From assembly GCF_905147365.1 (NCBI RefSeq), contig NC_056413.1:15963501-16027500 (forward strand): DNA of 64,000 nt, given 5' to 3'. This document shows positions 1 through 11,999 of this stretch, in pieces (the stretch's first letter is position 1; each line of letters starts with the position of its first letter). The notes below the pieces were generated by a model. It saw only the letters and a list, made by a program, of their open reading frames with translations, had not been told where the DNA came from and did not search any database. Both the position numbers and the translations under genes were made by a program. This DNA comes from Aricia agestis (lineage: Eukaryota; Arthropoda; Insecta; Lepidoptera; Lycaenidae).

Positions 1-160
1 GCCACTCTGGGGATTTGCCCGGCTCGCTCTCCTTCAGATCGGGCCCTGCTTAGAATTCCTTTATACATGAAATGAATGAATTAACACACAATTCCTTTTG
101 TGGCGGTACCCCCAATTCGCCTAATATTCCTGCATCGTGCTATCGACGTTTTCTGAGCGC

Positions 161-446
161 GTCGTAACAAAAATAAGTGATAATACTTTAGGGTGTGTAC
201 GTGTTCCTTGTACAGAGTTCACTGTGAAAGTAGCAGCGCTGAAAGATCAAATTTTTTTTTCAATTTTGTATGGGAAAACTCGTGATGCTCGGGCCCTTGT
301 CCATACAAAAGTGAAAAAAATGTTTGGTCTTTCAGCGCTGCTACTTTCACAGTGAACTCTCTACAAGGAACACGTACACACCCTAAAGTATTATCACTTA
401 TTTTTGTTACACCTTGTATATCACTTATTTTTGTTACACACTGTAT
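161..446. mobile_element. Palindromic MITE, family A (TA-flanked), copy 1
   Basis: Inverted arms carry GTAACAAAAATAAGTGATAA and AGTAGCAGCGCTGAAAGA, separated by a short T-rich loop. The right end is duplicated (TCACTTATTTTTGTTACA occurs twice, near 401 and 421). Both strands give similar false ORFs because of the symmetry. Confidence 0.8.
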
Positions 447-944
447 ACGACAGCTGAAATGTATCACGTGGGGCTTCGGCCTGACCGAGCATACCACCTC
501 GCTCGGTCGGAAGATCTTCCTTTGGCCGCCACGCATATATTTCCACACTTTGCACATGAGGAAAGCATAATAATGTACAGTATCCTAGATAGGAAAAGAT
601 AGCTAGAGAACATGCAATAACTAGGGTAATTATTACCTTAATGCATGCTCTATGTTAGCGTAGTATTATACGTCACCAACCTACAGTGAACTAAATACTG
701 GCATAGAATATAATGCTAGGAATTCGGTCGGAAATATGCCATGCCATTCAGAGTTTTCACTGAATGCACACCATCAGGGAACGTTTACCTGCTGCTTAAA
801 CGTACAGCTTGTTATTCTAAGCACCCATTTACAGAGAGGAAAGTTCTCTATATTCTGTGGTTCCTTACTCTTACAATGTAAATTCAGAATTGTAACATGT
901 ATTCAAGCTGCATGCTATTCAAATGGGCTTACTATACAAGTATA

Positions 945-1546
945 AAGGGTGTTACTAAACAAACTGATAATACTTTAGGGCAGGGGTTCCTAAACTGTGC
1001 GCCGCGGCGCGGCGCCCTGGTGCGCAGTGGAAAGACAAGAGGGGTGCCGTAAGTCGATCCTCCATCATTATCGGAAACCACAAATATAATGAGTAAAATT
1101 AAATTATAATGTTAATTGAGTAAAGCAGATAGATGATTAAATATTATATTTGTTTATTACTATAATTTATTTGCTTAACCTTACTATAATCATTAAAATA
1201 ATGTGTTTATGTATGTATCTTTTTCTAATAGCTAGGTGGAGTAGGGCGCCGTGTCAATATTATGATAATCTACGTGCAACTGTGCCGCAGGCTGAAAAAG
1301 ATTGGGAACCTATGTATATTGTGTATGTGTTCCATGTATAGAATTCACTGCAAAAGTAGTAGCGCTGAAAGAGCGATTTTTTCGTGATTTTTATGGGCAA
1401 GCGTTTCAGTTTCATGAATAATTTTCTCATACAAAAGTAAAAAAAAAGTCTTCTTGCAGCACCGCTACTTTTACAGTGAACGCTATGCAGAGGATACATG
1501 GCTTGTATGTAAAGTATTATCAGTATGTTTCGTTACAGCCTGTATA
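945..1546. mobile_element. Family A MITE, copy 2, split by a hAT-like insert
   Basis: The left end (GGTGTTACTAAACAAACTGA) stops at 980. The remaining arm, loop and right end resume at 1315 and finish CCTGTATA near 1546. Diverged from the other copies. Confidence 0.65.
981..1314. mobile_element. hAT-like insert in the family A MITE
   Basis: The left end CAGGGGTTCCTAAACTGTGC resembles hAT terminal repeats. The right end reads GGGAACCTATG, an imperfect inverted match. The interior is AT-rich with a GC-rich cap. No clear target duplication survives. Confidence 0.5.
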
Positions 1547-1900
1547 CCGTCGCGCGTTGTTAGGCGTCATTACTCATTGTAAACTCGTCGTGTCCTTTTT
1601 GAAAGTCGGTTAAGAAGAGTAATTTATTGTGCAAGGTGTTATTATATTAAGTTAAATACCAATTCTGAAAAACAAAGAGTTGGACTGGAGCATGAAATAA
1701 AAACGTACCTGAAATCCTGAGCGCTATGGAAATTAGAATTTCGCATTTCTACAAATAGTTAGAAAGTATGCAGATTGCTGTACTGTCACGACAGATGCTG
1801 GCATATCTATGCAAATAGAAGAATGTTTTCACCATAATATCTGACGCATCTTTCTACTCAATTGATCATTTGGTTGACTGGGGTTCCGTATTTTATCCAC

Positions 1901-2207
1901 TTTTTTTTTATGAAATAAGGGGGCAAACGAGCAAACGGGTCACCTGATGGAAAGCAACTTCCGTCGCCCATGGACACTCGCAGCATCAGAAGAGCTGCAG
2001 GTGCGTTGCCGGCCTTTTAAGAGGGAATAGGGTAATAGGGGAGGGTAGGGATGGGAAGGGAAAGGAATAGGGGAGGATAGGAAAGGGAATTGGGCCTCCG
2101 GTAAACTCACTCACTCAGCGAAACACAGCGCAAGCGCTTTTCTGTGAGAACGTGGTATTTCTCCGGTCGAGCCGGCCCATTCGTGCCGAAGCATGGCTCT
2201 CCCACGT
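1901..2207 (-). mobile_element. SINE (Metulj-like), full length
   Basis: Complete copy on the minus strand, from the A-rich tail at 1901 to the 5' start TACGTGGGAGAGCC at 2207. It is shared with at least nine other copies. The LINE fragment starting at 2216 lies immediately beside it. Confidence 0.8.
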
Positions 2208-2215
2208 ATGCAATT

Positions 2216-2700
2216 CCCTTCACTTTACCATAACCTTGATGAGTGGGGGTCTTCCAAAATGCGCTTTACGTGTAACTTTCTGCTTACAGTAAAACTCTGT
2301 AGTCGCCAGCAATATTTCCGGACTAATGCGACCAAAAACCTTCAAGAAGAGAGCGTATTCCCTTTTAAAAGGGCGGCAACGCACGCACCTGCATCTCGTT
2401 TAGGGTGAATCCAAACGAGCGTAATTTGGGAGTTATGACTTATGAGTCGCAGAATTTCGGTCGCGTAAATATCTTTTCATACAAATCATGACTCACAAAA
2501 TTACGCTCGTGTGAATCAAACAGGACTTTTGTATGAAACTGAATGCAGCAGAATTTCTGCCAGCCGAAATTCTGCGACTCACAACTCACAAATTACGCTC
2601 ATTTGGTTTCACCCTTAATGTTACGAGTGTCCGTGGGGGTCGGTAGTTGATTTCCATTAGCTGACCCGTTTGCTCGTTTGCCCCCTAATTTTATAAAATA
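2216..2700 (+). mobile_element. LINE 3' fragment split by a MITE
   Basis: 2216-2398 matches the 55.6-kb LINE end (AACCTTGATGAGTGGGGGTC, then ATTTCCGGACTAATGCGACC). The tail resumes after the MITE at 2403-2614 with CATTAGCTGACCCGTTTGCT and ends near 2700 in T/A-rich sequence. Frameshifts and stops are present. Confidence 0.6.
2403..2614. mobile_element. Harbinger-type MITE, family B, with TTA duplication
   Basis: The ends GGGTGAATCCAAACGAGCGT and CTCATTTGGTTTCACCC are inverted. TTA flanks both sides (2400-2402, 2615-2617). It sits inside the LINE fragment at 2216. Confidence 0.75.
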
Positions 2701-2704
2701 AACT

Positions 2705-4830
2705 GTATTTTTATAACAATATTTATCATAAAAGTTTTGTTCAATGTAGACAATGCGATATTGAAAGTTAAAATTTATAGGAAATTTTATTTTTAAGTAT
2801 GATTAATCCGTAGATTATATTTAATCCAACTCCCAAAAACTATCTGTTTATTATATTTTACGTCTAATGAACTGTTGATAATATTTTTTGTATTTTGTCG
2901 CCCAGGCAAAAACTTTGTACAAAATTCAAGTTTATTTTTCCTTTTCCTTTTAAAGGACAAGACAATTAGAGATCCTTTTCCTCTATAAATAAACTAGAAT
3001 ATGTTAGCATAACCTATATAAATAACTTTGACCCCGCCAGTCGTTCCGTATAAAACCGTATCTTGATTTCCCTAGGGTATGAACTTCAACAATACAAAAA
3101 TTAACTTCTACATGAGTTTACTGAACAATGTCCTACTTCCCAGAGAGAAAGTATTAATTTCAAACGACAAGTGGTACAAGTACGCTAGCGCTACAAAATG
3201 TATGCGATTTGACATAAGTCATCGCTTCGCTAGCGAATACTAATGTCAAATCCATACATTTTGTAGCGCTAGCGTTAACGTTAGCGTAAGCGTTTTGCCA
3301 CTTGTCTACGGGGGCTGGGCTCCAAATCTTTATTCGATTGTAAGGATGTCCGGTGCGCACGGTAAGTAAAGTAATTTTAAAGTCTTTAACCGTATTACTA
3401 ATTTCTAAAGTCATGATGATTATTAGTAACAATAAATCTACATAGGTCTGTTAATAATTGTATCCTTGTCGTTATTATTTATTATTAAAATCCGTCTTTA
3501 CTACGACCTTATTCAAAACAGATGCGTCTATCGTTAACCTAAAGTTGAATAACCATAGTTGAATAACCTGAAATTAAGAAAAGTTTTAACTTTATTAAAT
3601 TCTAAGCATTGCACAAGCGCCTAGCGATCGGACCAGCGGGCAATTATGTGAAATTGCATTAATTATAAATCAGGCGCCTTTAATTTTATGTTTTTGTTCG
3701 TTTGAGAAGTTCGATGGATTCTCCAATGAAATAATTAAAAGCAATAATTGAAATGATCTTACATACTATATTTTTGCTATTATTTTATCGATAAACAAGT
3801 TCGCTGTTCAGAATTTATTTTACCTGTAAACTTGTACATCAGTTGACAGTTTTCATGATGAAAAACCACAGTGAAAAACCTACGAATAATAAAAATTAGA
3901 AAAACTATGATTTCAATAATTACATTCAGGATTTTATCGTTCTGTTTTGTTTTGTTCTGGTTCTTTTTATGTTTTCTGTGAAGTTTGCAATATTATTATC
4001 TAATCAAATCAAAATGTTTATTAGCAAGACAGACCCAACCAATAAGAAAATATAATAGGGGTCATTCCTGGGGAGATGGCCGTACGGGAGAGATGGTCAA
4101 TCGAAAAAATGCAGGAATTTGTAACTAGGTGGCACCATTTAGTATTTAGTTTAGTTAACGTGACCGCGGTCAACAAGTGTCGGTGAATTTTTGTTCGAAA
4201 AAAATCATGGAAATTTTACTCTTAGTTTTTGATGACACATTCATTCTAAGGCGAGGCGTGAACCAAGTTTTGTTGATTACAGAACCGTATAACGGAACCC
4301 TAACGAGCTGATTTTTGTAAATTGATAGATTAATAGTCATATAATTTAAGAGTAACACCTACAAATAAAACAGTCCATATTTTAGGACCATCAGGCATCA
4401 ATTCAAAGTGATGTGTACTAGATCTTGATAGACTTACTTACAAGGAACATATTAAGCAACGTAGATAACATAATATTATTACAAACTTCTATAAAAAGTA
4501 ACACGAGTATGTTATGATTTACGTAATTCAGTACTTAGTTTGTTTTTAGAATACTAAATTATTGTAACTTAACTATTTTTGACTAAATTAGATGGTAGTT
4601 TTAATATTTAAATCTGGCCACACTGACAACGTGCAATCCCAAGGCTACGTTCGCTTCACTTGGAGTGGGGGTTGACGAGTAAAAATTGTGTATAAATACC
4701 TCAAGAGCGCAGTATGATGCGAATTTTGACGGAAGAACAATTGTAAGAGGAATCTCTGCCCGAAAGTGTACCACTGTATAATATTGTAGAATAATTGTAT
4801 TTGAAAGTCATCATGCAGTTTCTTATCAAG
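2705..4830. other. Mostly unassigned AT-rich DNA
   Basis: Apart from the palindromic MITE at 3166, I see no coding frame, RNA gene or recognised repeat. A short low-quality frame near 4170-4358 has no family features. Confidence 0.5.
3166..3306. mobile_element. Palindromic MITE
   Basis: Outer ends GACAAGTGG and CCACTTGTC. Inner arms GCTAGCGCTACAAAATGTAT and complement. No clear target duplication. Confidence 0.65.
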
Positions 4831-4841
4831 TACGTCTAGAG

Positions 4842-5100
4842 CAGCTATCCCTAACCCTATCCCTAGCTGGGACTTTAGCTGGGACTTTATTTGTGGCCCG
4901 CGTGATTGTAAACCATTTTGAAATTCACGCCCATCGGCAAAATAATGTAGTCATCGTGAAAGTCCTGATTTTTTTTTGTCACTTTTAAATCGTTAATTTT
5001 GAAGAACGTTATTTTTTAAACCTAATAAATTTTGTTGCGGCCCAACACCAAAACGAAAACAGGTTTGTGGCCCTTATGAAGAAAAGGTTGGGGTTCACTG
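4842..5100. mobile_element. hAT MITE with near-perfect 8-bp duplication
   Basis: The ends CAGCTATCCCTAACC and GGTTGGGGTTCACTG are inverted with mismatches. GTCTAGAG (4834-4841) and GTCTAGAC (5101-5108) flank it. The interior has TGTGGCCC words, as in other hAT elements of this window. Confidence 0.72.
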
Positions 5101-5377
5101 GTCTAGACAGACGATGAGTTGAGTTTCCGAGGCACACCTGTGCACAGTGGAGGTAGAATGCAATCGGAAACAAGATACACGCTTATTGAATAAACCATGA
5201 ACAGTCTGCTTATTGTACCTACAATTTTACAATAGGACGTATACCTGATAAACAGTGCTTCAATTTATTCTTATTTTTTAGCTGAAGCTCAACCAATTGA
5301 AGAAGCCAAGAAATAAAGAAATACTAATTTAACAATTTCGTTGAGTTTAATATACATTCAATATAGTATTTTTTTTA

Positions 5378-5588
5378 TCCATAATAATATTATAAATGCG
5401 AAAGTGTGTCTGTCTGTCTGTAACCTCTTCACGCCCAAACCGCTGAACCAATTTTGCTGAAATTTGGTATGGAGATACTTTGAGTCCCGGCTAAGGACAA
5501 TATATTAGGATACTTTTTATCCCTGAAAAATGAACGGTTCCCGCGTGATATACGAATTTTGGCGCAACGGAGTTGCGGGCGTCATCTA
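5378..5588 (+). mobile_element. Helitron (Lep1-like), short copy
   Basis: Starts TCCATAATAATATTATAAAT, has a TGTCTGTCTG run and CGCCCAAACCGCTGAACC, and ends GCGGGCGTCATCTA. TC start and CTA-type end without target duplication fit Helitrons. Confidence 0.65.
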
Positions 5589-5606
5589 CTTCCCTATAAG
5601 GGTTGG

Positions 5607-5758
5607 TTCAGACCGCAACGCGACGGGTAGATGCATTTCTAAATTTATATGGATTTGACAGATTCGCAAGACGTCTCACGCAATTGAAATCTGTCAAATC
5701 CATACAAATTTATGCCGCGCCGCGCCTCGCTTCGCCTCGTCGCGCTGCGGTCTGAGTT
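5607..5758. mobile_element. Palindromic MITE
   Basis: Ends TTCAGACCGCAACGCGACG and CGTCGCGCTGCGGTCTGAG. Inner arms contain ATGGATTTGACAG and complement. It lies just after a Helitron fragment. Confidence 0.65.
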
Positions 5759-5906
5759 AACTCTAAGCGTGCTCTTGCCCTTAATAGTGACATGTAGCCA
5801 TTACACATGCAGTGTTATCATTTATCGAAGAGTAATCCAACCAAAACACCAAGATACAGCTCACCTCTAGTGTGTGCTTGCCCTTAGTCGTGATTAACCT
5901 AGACTT

Positions 5907-6165
5907 TTTTTTTCGTTGGGGGAATGCGTTTACGCATCCCCGGGGCCTGGGGAGGACCACCGAGGTATGTGTGACTCCCCGGGGCGGACGGAAGACGCAC
6001 CCGGGACTACCCACTAAAACCCCAACGGCGTTCCTGCTCCTGAAGGTGGGACTACGGGAAACACGCCTCACACCTCTGCCTCTTCAGACTCAACTCGTGG
6101 ACACCATTTCACATTACTCCGCGACGATGCGCTGGAACACCTAGCGCATCGTGGCCTACCCGGGA
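5907..6165 (-). mobile_element. GC-rich retroposon with 15-bp target duplication
   Basis: A 259-bp GC-rich block lies between perfect copies of GATTAACCTAGACTT (5892-5906, 6166-6180). It begins with a T run on this strand, so the insert is an A-tailed retroposon on the minus strand. I do not recognise the family; it could be a SINE or a 5'-truncated LINE tail. Long open frames on both strands are a by-product of its GC content. Confidence 0.75.
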
Positions 6166-6761
6166 GATTAACCTAGACTTAGCCAACTGGCTCAAAATAA
6201 AACAGTCGAACCATACAATTAGCCAACTTTATTAATGAAAACAAACAATCTTCCTCTTTTAAATATTACCAGATGGCCCGTTAACTTCGTACCACTTTAC
6301 TCTTAAATTTTTTCTTCGTATTACCTGGCCTTCCCTGACATGACTAAAATTTGGCAAATCGGTTCAGCGTTTCTCAAGGAATCAACGAAATTGAAATTCA
6401 ATTTTATTTATACAGATTTGTATTAAAGTAATAGTAGTAAAGATTTGTATTAAAGTATTTAACTAATTCCTTAAACACACAGACGTAAACTCAGTTCCTG
6501 CAATTGTTCTGAACATTTATTTTTCGCTTTGTGATTTTGAGATAAGCAAGAATATTATTTCTGCTATTACACTGCTGGTGGGAGGAGAAATAATCTTTCT
6601 CTTAATTAGATTATGTTTATTTTTTCTATGTTACATGAGTAACATTGTAAACTGTGTACTTATAAGTTAGGTGTAATTAAGCTCCTTTTACATTATGGCG
6701 ATAATAGTAAGTAACATACAGCTTATTTTTATAGAGGGACATGAGATAAAAATCCCCTGTT

Positions 6762-6928
6762 TAAAGTTCACTATGAAAGTAGCAGCGCTGAAAGAGTAAC
6801 TTTTTTTAAACTCATTGCGTTTTCCCATACAAATCGCAAAAAATAAGAAACACATACACACTTCTAAGTAAGTATTATAATTTTGTTTTTGTTACATTGT
6901 GTATATTATATTTGTTACACTATGTATA
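6762..6928. mobile_element. Family A MITE, degraded copy
   Basis: Keeps AAAGTAGCAGCGCTGAAAGA and a duplicated right end (TTTTTGTTACATTGTGTATA, then TTTGTTACACTATGTATA). The centre is largely lost. Confidence 0.5.
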
Positions 6929-7399
6929 ATGTACATATATCATAATATAATATTATTTTAAACCCGTGCGAATCCGGGGCGGTTCGGTAGTTATGTATAT
7001 TTAAATCTTTTGAGACCTCCATCATTAGAAAATTATCAGAAGTAGCGACGCTATACGCGATAGATCGAAACGAGCGGTCATAAACCTATAGCAGGAGTTA
7101 TAATCCGATCAATTTTTTCTCGTACGCGCAATCTATTTAAACCATTGCCATTGAGAACTAAACGATTGGAGGTAGAACAACTCAGAACGGATAAGACTAT
7201 CCACTTTCAAAGGTGCAATATCTAAACATAATAAAATGCTGGCGATTCAGGTCAAGGTGAGTTCACAATGGTGGGAAGATCGCTAATGGACTTCCAGCGA
7301 GAGTTACTCTCGCTACTGGAGCGATTAAATGGTGCTTAGTATATTGTGAAAATCTCCTTAGATTGCTTCCATTGTCCTGTACCTATTATACCTGACTAA

Positions 7400-7587
7400 A
7401 GGAGTGAGCCCATTGAAAAGGGCCGTGCCGGGGCTCATCGCAAAAATCCGCCTCCATACAATTTGTATGCGCCTCACAGTGTGCGATACGCGCATCCGCT
7501 TCCATACAAATTGTATGATGGCGGATTTTTGCGATGAGCCCCGGCACGCTGAGCCCCGGCACGGCCCGTCTCAATGGGCTCACTCCT
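7400..7587. mobile_element. Harbinger-type palindromic MITE, TAA duplication
   Basis: Arms begin AGGAGTGAGCCCATTGAAAA and the complement ends at 7587. TAA lies on each side (7397-7399, 7588-7590). The word GCCGTGCCGGGGCTCA is duplicated in the right arm. Confidence 0.78.
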
Positions 7588-7619
7588 TAAGGGTACAGGT
7601 TTGATCGTAGATGCTTGGT

Positions 7620-9110
7620 GAAGTTTTTAAAGCCAGGGTACTTAGTCAAGTCCATTCTGTCGATCCCAAGTAGCACACTTCAGACGCCTTAAATCTATTT
7701 ATACTTTAGACTAATCATGGCTTTTTATAGACATAATAGACATTGGCATTCTATACATGGTTTTGAATAAGAACTAAGTTTCTAATAGAAAAAAAAATCT
7801 AGTGTTCCTTGTTTTAAAACCTTTATTAGTTCATTACACTGACTTAAGGGCAATTTGATTTGTTATGGACTATATTTGCTCTGTTAAAAGTGCTGCTGTA
7901 GTTCAATTATTCTAAAGACTTATTATCACAAATACTTTTTAAGAATTGAAATTATTTGTAGAACAATTACTCTAAAAGTCATCAAAAAGGTTTTTAGATG
8001 CATTTGTTAGGCACTTTTTTAAGTCTATACTTTATAGAATCAATGACTAGATACTCAATAGTGTATACTCTAGTGAAAGTCCTGTTTCCTCCTTCATTAG
8101 GGAACTTAGGCTTTAAACATTTTATTTTAAGAGTATTAAGTATATATGGTATTGCACTGAAAAATCACCAAAACGCGAACAAAACACCTTCTTCTAATGC
8201 CAGTGTGAATATACTCTGGTAGATAATTATAAGAAAAAATAGTTTACAAACATTTCTTTCTATAGATTACGATAGGATGGTCTGAACAATTATACTATTG
8301 AAAGATTAATTTTTCTGGTGAAAGTGCAAGTTGACTTGTCATGCTCTTAAAATTACCTTTAGCTCAATTTTAGGAGTAAATCTGCTAATCAATACTTACT
8401 TATAGATAATTTAATCTAGAGGCCATTTTTATTAATAGAATACGACGGTAATCGCCATTTTGGTAAAAATCTTAAAATGTAGTTACAATAAAATACGCGA
8501 TTTATTTATTTGTAAACATAAAAATACTTAAATAAATGAAATTTTTATCAAAATACATTGTTTAGGTATTCATTTAACAAATGTGCATCAATAATATTAA
8601 AATATTAAAAAATGTGCATCAATAATATTTTTTATTTAAAAAATATCATTTCAATTTACGAATTTATTAGGCCCATAAGTTTTTTAAAACTATTTCATCA
8701 ACTTTTACGATAAAATAAATTCGGCACGGAATTTGAGCCCTCCGTTCGCGTGAAACATACAAAATAAATTATACATATTTCAATTCATTTCGCCATTGAA
8801 GCTTTAACTTAAAATACTTTTAACTACGGTGTGCCATTAGAGAATAGGAAATGCTTTTTAAAAGAAAAAACTCTTGTTGATGTTTTTATTTAGTTGATTT
8901 TGATTATTGGTGGTTTTAAAAATATTCACCACTAGAACGTCAGTAGAGTAATTGTGTTATCTTAATGTTGGCTACAAAACCTAATTTCTTTCTTATGTGC
9001 CTCTTATTATGTTCTTATAATAGTTTTTTAGATATTCCTATAGATAAATATAAATTGCTCTTATCGTTATGTACTCGTAATGATGAATTCTTATGCTGCT
9101 CTTGTCAATA
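7620..9110. other. Unassigned AT-rich DNA
   Basis: No codon-rich frame, repeat family or structure stands out. The frame at 7998-8222 looks like chance. Confidence 0.5.
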
Positions 9111-9119
9111 TATATAGCT

Positions 9120-9184
9120 AGGAATCATTTCTAGAAAATGTCAATTTCATCGGAAACCGAGCAATGCTCGGTCAAACAGCTAGT
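9120..9184 (+). mobile_element. Helitron 3' end fragment
   Basis: AATTTCATCGGAAACCGAGC, then AATGCTCGGTCAAACAGCTAG. A terminal hairpin (CCGAGCAATGCTCGG) sits before CTAG. Only the end is recognisable. Confidence 0.55.
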
Positions 9185-9430
9185 AGTATCATTATAATGT
9201 GTGGGATTTAATAATAATGCACCGCTAAGTATGATGGCGTTTGCTATGTGTAGTGTTTCATTTCGTACATACCTTTTTATCTAACATCACAGACAAAACT
9301 GTAACCTACTGAACATGTGTATAGGGTAGGTACTTAAATTTAGCCAAGGTCCATTTGGTATGGTACAGGTGTTTTCCATTTAGAGCGCCGCCACACAACT
9401 CCTGTGCGTTGCGTCGTCGCAAGAACGTGA

Positions 9431-9969
9431 TGGCGCCTCTTCACAATCGGCGATCATAGGCGATTACGCGCGAGCACGATTGTGTAGAGGGGCTACTCGC
9501 CTGTAGTCGGCCATGATCGTCCATAATCGCCGTCGTGATCGCCGCGATCGGTGACTTGTCGGTTTTTTGGACACGCATCAAAGGGAATCGCGTGTAGTCG
9601 GCAGCGCGTGCCCACACGATCGCCGATCATTCATTCACCGGAGGACAGCGGAGCCGTGCGTGCGTCCGTCGCGTCGGCTTTTGTTTATAAAATAAAAGTT
9701 AGTGCAAGTGCAAAACCATGGCTACTGGGTGGTCAAATGTAGAGACATTTAAGTTCATAGAACTTTATCAAAACCACCCAGTAATATGGAATCCCAAACA
9801 TAAATTTCACAAAGATAAAAATAAGCCTCCACGTCTATCTTGATGGCTTGCCGCTCAATGAATGAACGCGGACGATCGTGTAGATGCTTGCACGATGATC
9901 GTGGCGATTACCTTGCCGATCACAGGCGATCAACGATTGCCGATCATCGCCGATTGTGAAGAGGCGCCA
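9431..9969. mobile_element. Palindromic Harbinger-like element with internal deletion
   Basis: Long inverted ends begin TGGCGCCTCTTCACAATCGG and close with the complement at 9969. The interior is rich in CGATCATCGCC-type words. Flanking trinucleotides are TGA and TAA, an imperfect version of the TWA target of PIF/Harbinger elements. The element carries a MADF-like coding start at 9718. An outer, weaker inverted symmetry continues on both sides, so it may sit inside another element. Confidence 0.65.
9718..9843 (+). pseudogene. Truncated MADF-domain ORF inside the palindromic element
   Basis: ATG with favourable context (CAAAACCATGG) opens 41 codons ending in TGA. Residues 5-36 (WSNVETFKFIELYQNHPVIW, then NPKHKFHKDKNK) look like the first half of a MADF/Myb-SANT-like domain: an aromatic start, F-I-x-L-Y, H-P-x-I-W and a Lys-rich turn. 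TATAAAATA-like sequence lies about 30-40 bp upstream. Known: PIF/Harbinger transposons carry a second ORF for a Myb/SANT- or MADF-type DNA-binding protein. Inferred: this is the start of that ORF, left after an internal deletion. The second half of the domain and any transposase are missing. Confidence 0.6.
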
Positions 9970-10044
9970 TAAACGTTCGTACATAGCAGCGTTGTGGTGA
10001 CGCACAACACCAACACTAATTGGGATCTATTACTGCAAAGTTTT

Positions 10045-10200
10045 CCCGCTCAAGTGCAGCACAAGCCTGCAGGACAGTAAACAAAAAGTTTTGTTTGACG
10101 TTTGACTACGTTATACCTAAATATTCTGATATGACGTTTGCAACATATCGGATTTCTGTCGGATTGTTTACTGTATGTGCTAGTAGCGCCCTCTGCTTTG
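10045..10200. mobile_element. MITE-like repeat with GCGCCCTCTGCTT end
   Basis: Shares TTTGTTTGACGTTTGAC, ATATGACGTTTG and AGTAGCGCCCTCTGCTT with an inverted relative at 39984-40121. End fragments lie near 48650 and 53660. Confidence 0.5.
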
Positions 10201-11455
10201 GGTAATATTCCCTATTTCAAGACGGTGACGCCGCAACGCGTCATCAAAACACCGTGATGAAAACATATAACAAAGCGTTAATGTTACACATTTAAAAAAT
10301 ACGAAAACGTCGTAGAGTTGCCGCTGCGATACTGCAACGCTCCAATGTGGCTTTGCCCTTATGCTGCCTTTCCCCATATTGGACTATAAACAACTCAATA
10401 AGCGAGAATTGCATTGGTATTGCGATTCTCGTACATCGAATGCTCAGGTACTCGATCTGGATTTGTCGGAAATGTTTTGCGAAAGTCATTTGAGCAAAAT
10501 GGGGTTCAATGATATAATATTTTGTTGGGTTTTATACTAAATGCCAAGCTAAAACGCCCAAGTCTTGTGTACACCAGCAGACTTAGCATGGTCACCGAAA
10601 AAGCGGTTTCTTTCTACAGAAGAATAGACAAAGTGACAGTTAGACAATGGAAATCCGCCATTTTGTCTCTAAAATCTTTCAGTATGTCTTTCCCGTTTCT
10701 AATTGTTATCCTAACCCTGTAGTACCACCTAAGATGAAACATCCGCACTTATGCTTTAAGCTTTTTTGTTGGCCCGTCTCGCATTCTCGTTTTAATGAAA
10801 ATAAGTTACCTGTATTTAATAGGACTGTGACGCAAGCATACGGCATTCATATCTAAAGCCACGGATAATGTCCTGTCCTTGTTCAGTCCTAGGGGTAATG
10901 AATGAGGAGATTAACGTACGAAACGTCTACCTTTGTCATGGAGGTACGCAATTAATCTTCATACAGTGTTTGTAATGCTAATATTAATGAAATATCATCA
11001 GGTAAAGATCCATGGAGCTTTGGCCTTGAATGTTGTAAACGTCCTACATGAGAAAAATTGTAGACAGATTGAGCTGTTAGTTGGTCGCGTTATACTGTTA
11101 TTTGGTCGGTTTATGTCAAGTCAAATTCGTCGTGATATTTTTCATCGTCACATTGTGTGGATTATCTGAATTTTGCTGAATAAAAAAGAGTCAAGAGTTC
11201 AAGACACTCCAACCTTATTGCAAAGTAATTTTTAGGACATTTTATACTTTGATAGACAAGCAAAAATTCAATGCAACAGTTATTACTTTGTAATCACTCT
11301 ACTGTATAAAGCCAAGCCACGACTCTAGAAATTAGAATCTAGATCATACCAATGTTGATATTTGACACCAAGTTTTATGGTTAGTTTATGGACCATATAA
11401 CAGATTTTCAATAAGCATCAAATCAGACTATACAAGTAAATAAAACAGTAGTAAC

Positions 11456-11970
11456 AGCAAACAATTGAGCAACACAAGGCTGTATGCAGTGCTAGATATT
11501 AATGCGGTGTCAGGGTGTACGCAGACTAACGGGCTTACGCTGCGTCGATACAAACTTAAATTGATTTGAGTTATATTAAGCAACTAGATAACTCCCGCAA
11601 CTCCGTTGCGCCAAAACTCGTTTAACGCAACCGTACGTTTTCACGAGATAAAAATTATGCTATGTCCTTTCTCGGGACCTAAAGCAACTCCATGCCAAAC
11701 AGCAAAATCAACAGACAGACAGACACACTTACTCATTTATTATATTAGTATTTAGTATGCATTGAGCAGCATAAGACTGTGTACTAATTAACGCCTTTTA
11801 GACAGGGTAGATGACGACTCTGTCTGGCTCTGAAGTCTGAACAGGTATAAGGTCAATTGATTTGAGTTATATTCAACGGGAGGCCTGCAAACGATCGAGC
11901 AGCACAAGGCTGTATTGTTTGGCCAGATAGATATAAACGTGATAACAGGGTGGGTGCAGACTGACATACA
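11456..11970 (+). repeat. Three diverged direct repeats, interrupted by a Helitron
   Basis: GAGCAACACAAGGCTGTATG, GAGCAGCATAAGACTGTGTA and GAGCAGCACAAGGCTGTATT begin three units near 11466, 11763 and 11898. TTGATTTGAGTTATATT and CAGGGTG(T/G)(A/G)(C/T)GCAGACT words recur. The source is unknown. Confidence 0.5.
11583..11753 (-). mobile_element. Helitron (Lep1-like), short copy
   Basis: Inverted copy: CTAGATAACTCCCGCAACTC at the left and CAGACAGACAGACACAC, then ATATTAGTA, at the right. It interrupts the diverged repeats at 11456-11970. Confidence 0.6.
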
Positions 11971-11999
11971 TGCGGCAACGTTTAGGAGACACAGTGTAA

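Noticed and set aside
137..570. Similar 70-120-residue ORFs on both strands here and at 14090, 25436, 42068 and 50683
   Set aside because: They come from the palindromic family A MITE. Both strands give the same peptide because the arms are inverted copies.
3160..3432. 90-residue minus-strand ORF
   Set aside because: Half of it is the palindromic MITE at 3166. Composition is otherwise random.
5781..6144. ORFs of 96 and 90 residues on opposite strands
   Set aside because: They cover the GC-rich retroposon with a 15-bp target duplication. No protein family is recognisable.
7386..7604. ORFs of 65 and 66 residues on opposite strands
   Set aside because: Palindromic TAA-flanked MITE; both frames mirror each other.
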